This document shows, piece by piece, positions 61,001 through 64,000 of a stretch of 64,000 nucleotides of DNA (the stretch's first letter is position 1; each line of letters begins with the position of its first letter). The position numbers and the translations under genes were made by a program. The notes beneath the pieces were generated by a model, which made no database searches, was not told where the DNA came from, and saw nothing but the letters and a program-made list of their open reading frames with translations. The DNA lies in the NCBI RefSeq assembly GCF_002850605.1, contig NZ_NXGB01000003.1, forward strand, positions 186,001-250,000. The letters run 5' to 3'. The DNA is from Pasteurella oralis (lineage in GTDB: Bacteria; Pseudomonadota; Gammaproteobacteria; Enterobacterales; Pasteurellaceae).

Positions 61001-64000
61001 AATTGCAGAAATACTGTCTGTTCCAAATTTATTTATTGATGACAGTGTACAATTGAAAAAACCAAATAAACTAAGTGACTCTCCAAAAATAGATGAAGAA
61101 GATGCTAATCTATTAAGTGAACCAGATTATGATAACCCAGATGAAGTTCAAAATAATGCGAAATTATTAAAAGAATTGTTAATTGAATTAAAAGAAGAGC
61201 AATATCTTAATGATGATGAATATTTTGAAAGTCGAAGAGATGCTAATCGTAAGTTTGAAAGTTTACCGAGAGATGTTCAAAGACGTTTACATGAACAGTT
61301 TGCAAAGAAAAGAGAAGAGCAAGCGGCTCGTCGTAAAGAATTAGTCGAAAAGGCTAGAGCAGAAAAAGAAAAATTGCAGCGTGAGCGTCTTGATGGCTTT
61401 AAAGAGGAAGAAGTTCGTCAAGAACGGGATAAAGTTGAAAAGCAAAAAGAAATTAAAGAGGCAGAACAACAAGAACAATTAAAGAAAGAAAAAGAAGCTG
61501 AACGTGCAAAAGAGATTGCAGAAAAACAAGCAAAAGAGAAAGAAGTACAACGTTTAGCGAATGAAAAAGCCAAAAAAGAAGCGGAATTAAAAGCTGAGGC
61601 GAAGAAAGAAGAACTCGAAAAATTAGCAGAATATGAAAAAATTCTAGAAGAGGAACAGAAAAAAGAAGCTGAAGTGTCGAAAAATCGTTTCCTAAAAGAT
61701 GTGGATGATAACCGTCCTAAAGTCGAGACAGATCCGCTGTATCGGACTAAATTACAATACATTAACCAAGACGATTATTTTGGCTCTCAGTATTTCTTCA
61801 ATAAAGTCGCACCAAAACCAGAGAGTGAAAAATCTGTTAAAGTCATTGGTGATAATTATTTTGAGCATGAATTAATTAATCGCAGTATTGAGAAAAAAGT
61901 TGAGAATCATCTCGCATTGAAATACAACTTAACTGATGCACAATTAGTGAAAAAATTGATGGATAATTCTTATTTCGAAGCGAAAGAACTTGGATTAGAA
62001 GTCGGTCGTGCATTAACCAAAGAACAGCAAGCAAATTTAAAACAAGATATCGTGTGGTATGTGAAAACAAATCTTAATGGTAAAGAAGTGTTTGTGCCAC
62101 AAGTATACTTGACTTCGCAAACTTTAAATAATGCTGCGAAATTCAAAGGATTAGGCTCCGCATTAATTAGTGCTCGTGAAATCACACTTTCTGCGAAAAA
62201 TGTACGCAATGCAGGAACAATTTCTGGTCAATCTGTACATATTGAAGCAGAAGAAAAAATCCAGAATAAAGGTGATATTTTAAGTTCCCAAAAAACGCGT
62301 CTAGTTGGTCGTAAAGGAATTGAAAATTTATCACGCTCTTATATTAATGAAAAAGGTAATGTAGAAGTTGTTCGTTCAAGAATTGAAACGGATGGGCATG
62401 TCCATCTTGAAACTGATTTAGATTCAACAATTGACTCTAGTGCATCTGTTATTAAGGGAAAAACGGGTTTTGTAAAAACAAAAGATCTAAATGTTACTGA
62501 TACTTATACAGTAGAAAGGTCAAGTAAAAAAGAGAAACTATTCTCTCAAGCTGGTAGTTATATTGGTTACGCTACAGAAGATAAAACATCGGCAAATTCA
62601 GTTGCTTCTACTACGCAGTTTGATCATTTACATTTAGCTGTAGAAAATAATGTTAATCAAGTAGGTAGTAAAATTAAAGCGCGTGTACTAACAGGGATTA
62701 CAAAAGGAGATTACAATACAAAAGCTGGTCAGAATTTGGCAGAAGTAACTCGTGAAGAACATATCGAACAAGTTTATTCATCTGCACATGCGAGTGGAGG
62801 AGGTAAGTCGGTTCGTCATGGAGCAGTAGGGGCTCCAACAACAAATACGGGATTAGGGGCTTTACTTGGTTTTTCGATCAGTGATAAAAAAGAAACTGAA
62901 AGTTTACTTTCGCATACAAATAGTGATTTAGAAGCTGATATGGGTAAGTTCCATGTTCTAGGTAATGCTGATATTGGTGGTGTAGATATTAATAAGCATC
63001 TTATTCAAACAGAAGTAGGAAAACTAGAATCGTCAAGTAAATCATCAACGGAAAATAAAGATGTATCAGTGGCTACTGATACTGATAAAGAAGAAAGACC
63101 ATTACCAAAATTTAATACGTTAACTGCTGAAGAAATCGTAGATTTAATGTCCGAAAAAACAGATGGTTTTTATAAACAATATCAATCAGATGTTTCACAA
63201 AAAAGTTTTGAATTATCCGCGAAAGAAATTAAATCAACTAAACAAAAAGATGAATATCATCTTGATTCGCAGCGTTCTGAAACAAAATTTGGTGCAGAAA
63301 TAGAAGGTCATTCTGCTATTGCTGACGCTGCAAGTCATTTAGCTAAACAGTTTATTGATGCACAAAATGGTATTAAACAAGATGGTACTGTCGCATTACA
63401 ACAAGTTAGTGATGCTGTAAATCTTATTACAGGCGATTTAATAGGTAGTTCAGCAAAAATTAGTTTTGAAACTAATAAAGAAACTAAGAAACTAGTTGAA
63501 ACTGGTGATATTCGTACGAAAATTGGTGGAAATGTGACCCTCTCTGCCCGAGAGGGGAGTGTGACACTAAAAAATGTTGAGAGTGGTGTAAATACAAATC
63601 TTACTTTGAATGCAAAACAAGATGTTAATATTCAAGCTGGAGAAAAAACTACTGAAATAGAAGAAACACAGTCTAGACAAAAAGTTTCTGCTGGAGTGAA
63701 TGCTGGTTGTAGTGTTATGAGTGCAGGTTGCAATGTAGGTGCATCTGTTACTACCGAAGGAAATGAAAGTTTTACTCATGAAATTGCAAAAAAATATAAC
63801 AATAGTTTATTGCAGGGTAAAAATGTAAATATCAATGCTGGCGGTAATTTTAATTTAGAAAGTTCAAATATTGATGCAGATTACCTTGATTTAAACGTAA
63901 AAGGTAAAACTAATATTATTTCGAAACAAGATACAGTTGATAGAAAACATGAAAGTTATGATTATAATGCTTCGGTAGGTGCATCCCTTTCAACAGCTAC
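58056..64000 (+). CDS. pfhB1: Filamentous haemagglutinin (TpsA), 5' part
   Basis: At least 1981 codons are open and run off the window. Domains in order: an extended signal peptide (residues 1-91) opening MNKNRYKLIFSKSKGCLVPV; the TPS secretion domain (about 92-330) with ANQNGI near residue 228; beta-helical repeats to about 1000; an acidic then Lys/Glu-rich probably helical stretch (about 1011-1211); a conserved central domain with DPLYRTKLQY and KQDIVWYVKT; and second-type haemagglutinin repeats from about residue 1680. It is a surface adhesin exported by LspB. Symbol by analogy with P. multocida. A reverse USS core lies in the leader (58236-58244) and another at 60532-60540. Confidence 0.92.
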   Translation, partial: MNKNRYKLIFSKSKGCLVPVAECIKSAVNNGSSDSLSEADAEEPPLVEQHDLSALSLLIKTALNPVSSVMQLTWKQFSILLLTVATVPALAQEQEKNNVVVQDENGKALLTEIKDGNNFIKLDNNNSTSNDKTKLYETSNKVIVIDIAKPNGKGISDNRFQKFSIENGAVFKNNKAQQKSALVGYLEGNTNLTEQEAKVILNQVKGSELSKIEGALEVLGQKADLVIANQNGITLNGVQTINTDRFVATTSKEIDPSKMILDVEQGKVTIDVNGFATDGLKYLDIVAKTIEQKEAITNKDKTKKAETEITFIAGKSKYDFDKREVVKDSNSTSSTDIAITGASTGAMHGKNIKLIVTDKGAGVKHDGIILSEEDIHIEIHDGDVELGNTQQIAETDNAKKVHAKKAVKITNSNRTIIGSEVKADSVEIKAKETTLRKNTKVSAKSAKIDAQKSIKVEEDAKLVATKADIKTATLTNDGRIYGREVDIDANNLANNKEIYSESKLKIKTKGKSFSVFEENKHKPITLVKEEASLNTGFVNKGVISSKGDAELTFKDKTSFISRGNNFINARDNLKINAENVEIAKDDDVQLSANIEINVAANFVNYGTLASGQALKISSQGGNIYNVGGILGAASSLSLFAKKANSDNTGNIINQANSLLHTNGQMNLEADRLVYNLGNIFSKQKMLIKAHELVNDVQLSGGAETTGPDGRIPPLYRRSNIANHGWHNNFYNLEMNLTELGKSTVKVENMGYIRSEGDLEFISGKGDKSTLRMINHGVINVKGTLNSDADEIDNSMVGLDANLLTSFFKQPANITFYYQPKARFLLTALSGKASRKFESLEAFLDALLSPNTILTSSSYHADNAQATLLLKEINSPTFKQAMGLVFGAGWQQKSHNELSKRWREFKEKQDVSFVYRPEQKAKILASKLGGKISTLQNGEYSERGQFSETIQIGKHVIELPKAEFRPQIAEDESLDDNGIDLSTIAEILSVPNLFIDDSVQLKKPNKLSDSPKIDEEDANLLSEPDYDNPDEVQNNAKLLKELLIELKEEQYLNDDEYFESRRDANRKFESLPRDVQRRLHEQFAKKREEQAARRKELVEKARAEKEKLQRERLDGFKEEEVRQERDKVEKQKEIKEAEQQEQLKKEKEAERAKEIAEKQAKEKEVQRLANEKAKKEAELKAEAKKEELEKLAEYEKILEEEQKKEAEVSKNRFLKDVDDNRPKVETDPLYRTKLQYINQDDYFGSQYFFNKVAPKPESEKSVKVIGDNYFEHELINRSIEKKVENHLALKYNLTDAQLVKKLMDNSYFEAKELGLEVGRALTKEQQANLKQDIVWYVKTNLNGKEVFVPQVYLTSQTLNNAAKFKGLGSALISAREITLSAKNVRNAGTISGQSVHIEAEEKIQNKGDILSSQKTRLVGRKGIENLSRSYINEKGNVEVVRSRIETDGHVHLETDLDSTIDSSASVIKGKTGFVKTKDLNVTDTYTVERSSKKEKLFSQAGSYIGYATEDKTSANSVASTTQFDHLHLAVENNVNQVGSKIKARVLTGITKGDYNTKAGQNLAEVTREEHIEQVYSSAHASGGGKSVRHGAVGAPTTNTGLGALLGFSISDKKETESLLSHTNSDLEADMGKFHVLGNADIGGVDINKHLIQTEVGKLESSSKSSTENKDVSVATDTDKEERPLPKFNTLTAEEIVDLMSEKTDGFYKQYQSDVSQKSFELSAKEIKSTKQKDEYHLDSQRSETKFGAEIEGHSAIADAASHLAKQFIDAQNGIKQDGTVALQQVSDAVNLITGDLIGSSAKISFETNKETKKLVETGDIRTKIGGNVTLSAREGSVTLKNVESGVNTNLTLNAKQDVNIQAGEKTTEIEETQSRQKVSAGVNAGCSVMSAGCNVGASVTTEGNESFTHEIAKKYNNSLLQGKNVNINAGGNFNLESSNIDADYLDLNVKGKTNIISKQDTVDRKHESYDYNASVGASLSTA

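Noticed and set aside
61261-61690. Lys/Glu-rich stretch as a separate TonB- or TolA-like gene
   Set aside because: The reading frame is continuous with the haemagglutinin on both sides, with no internal start or stop.
58661-63779. Several minus-strand open frames of 60-170 codons within the haemagglutinin gene
   Set aside because: They lie opposite a continuous long plus-strand frame, have no ribosome-binding sites or recognisable motifs, and carry the Ser/Phe-rich composition expected from the reverse of a Lys/Glu/Asn-rich gene.

Overview
The window looks like a chromosomal piece of a gamma-proteobacterium of the Pasteurellaceae, most probably Pasteurella multocida or a close relative. Three things point there. 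Coding DNA is AT-rich with gene order typical of the family. About 30 copies of the 9-base Haemophilus-type DNA uptake core AAGTGCGGT (either strand) are scattered through it, several paired as transcription terminators. The right end carries a filamentous haemagglutinin two-partner system of the kind found in P. multocida. The species name is inference; the family is well supported. No rRNA, tRNA, CRISPR array, insertion sequence or prophage was seen.

Left part (1-26,000). It opens with the end of treR and the trehalose genes treB and treC, with a readable promoter, TreR operator and CRP-like site. A decayed gene remnant follows. Next is the complete cytochrome c maturation operon ccmABCDEFGH plus ccmI. 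A three-gene unit follows (YaeR-like VOC protein, unknown secreted protein, small lipoprotein). Then on the minus strand come hda, upp-uraA and purMN (PurR box upstream). After an isolated lipoprotein comes the formate-dependent nitrite reductase locus nrfABCD, then nrfE, a DsbE-like thioredoxin, nrfF and nrfG. The second group is a paralogous copy of ccmF-ccmG-ccmH-ccmI, presumably dedicated to the unusual CWACK haem of NrfA. Anaerobic nitrite respiration and haem attachment therefore dominate this half.

Middle (26,000-56,000). Mostly housekeeping and metabolic genes: a YhiN-type flavoprotein, catalase hktE behind an OxyR-like operator, a GNAT acetyltransferase, dnaE, a DUF1287 protein, serine import and deamination (sdaC-sdaA), a YafJ-type amidotransferase, an exported metallo-beta-lactamase-fold protein, gdhA, a MarC-family membrane protein, mltF with a 50-residue very basic small ORF behind it, nhaB-dsbB divergent from fadR, a ferric iron ABC transporter (fbpABC) with a Fur-like box, an orphan XRE antitoxin-like regulator, alaA and menF-menD-menH.

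Right end (56,000-64,000). lspB encodes a TpsB/Omp85 outer-membrane transporter. It is followed after 27 bases by the start of a filamentous haemagglutinin gene (at least 1,981 codons) that stays open to the window edge. The haemagglutinin has an extended signal peptide, a TPS secretion domain, beta-helical repeats, a long lysine/glutamate-rich probably helical insert, a conserved central domain and the beginning of the second haemagglutinin repeat region. Whether it ends in a toxin domain cannot be decided because the C-terminus lies outside the window.
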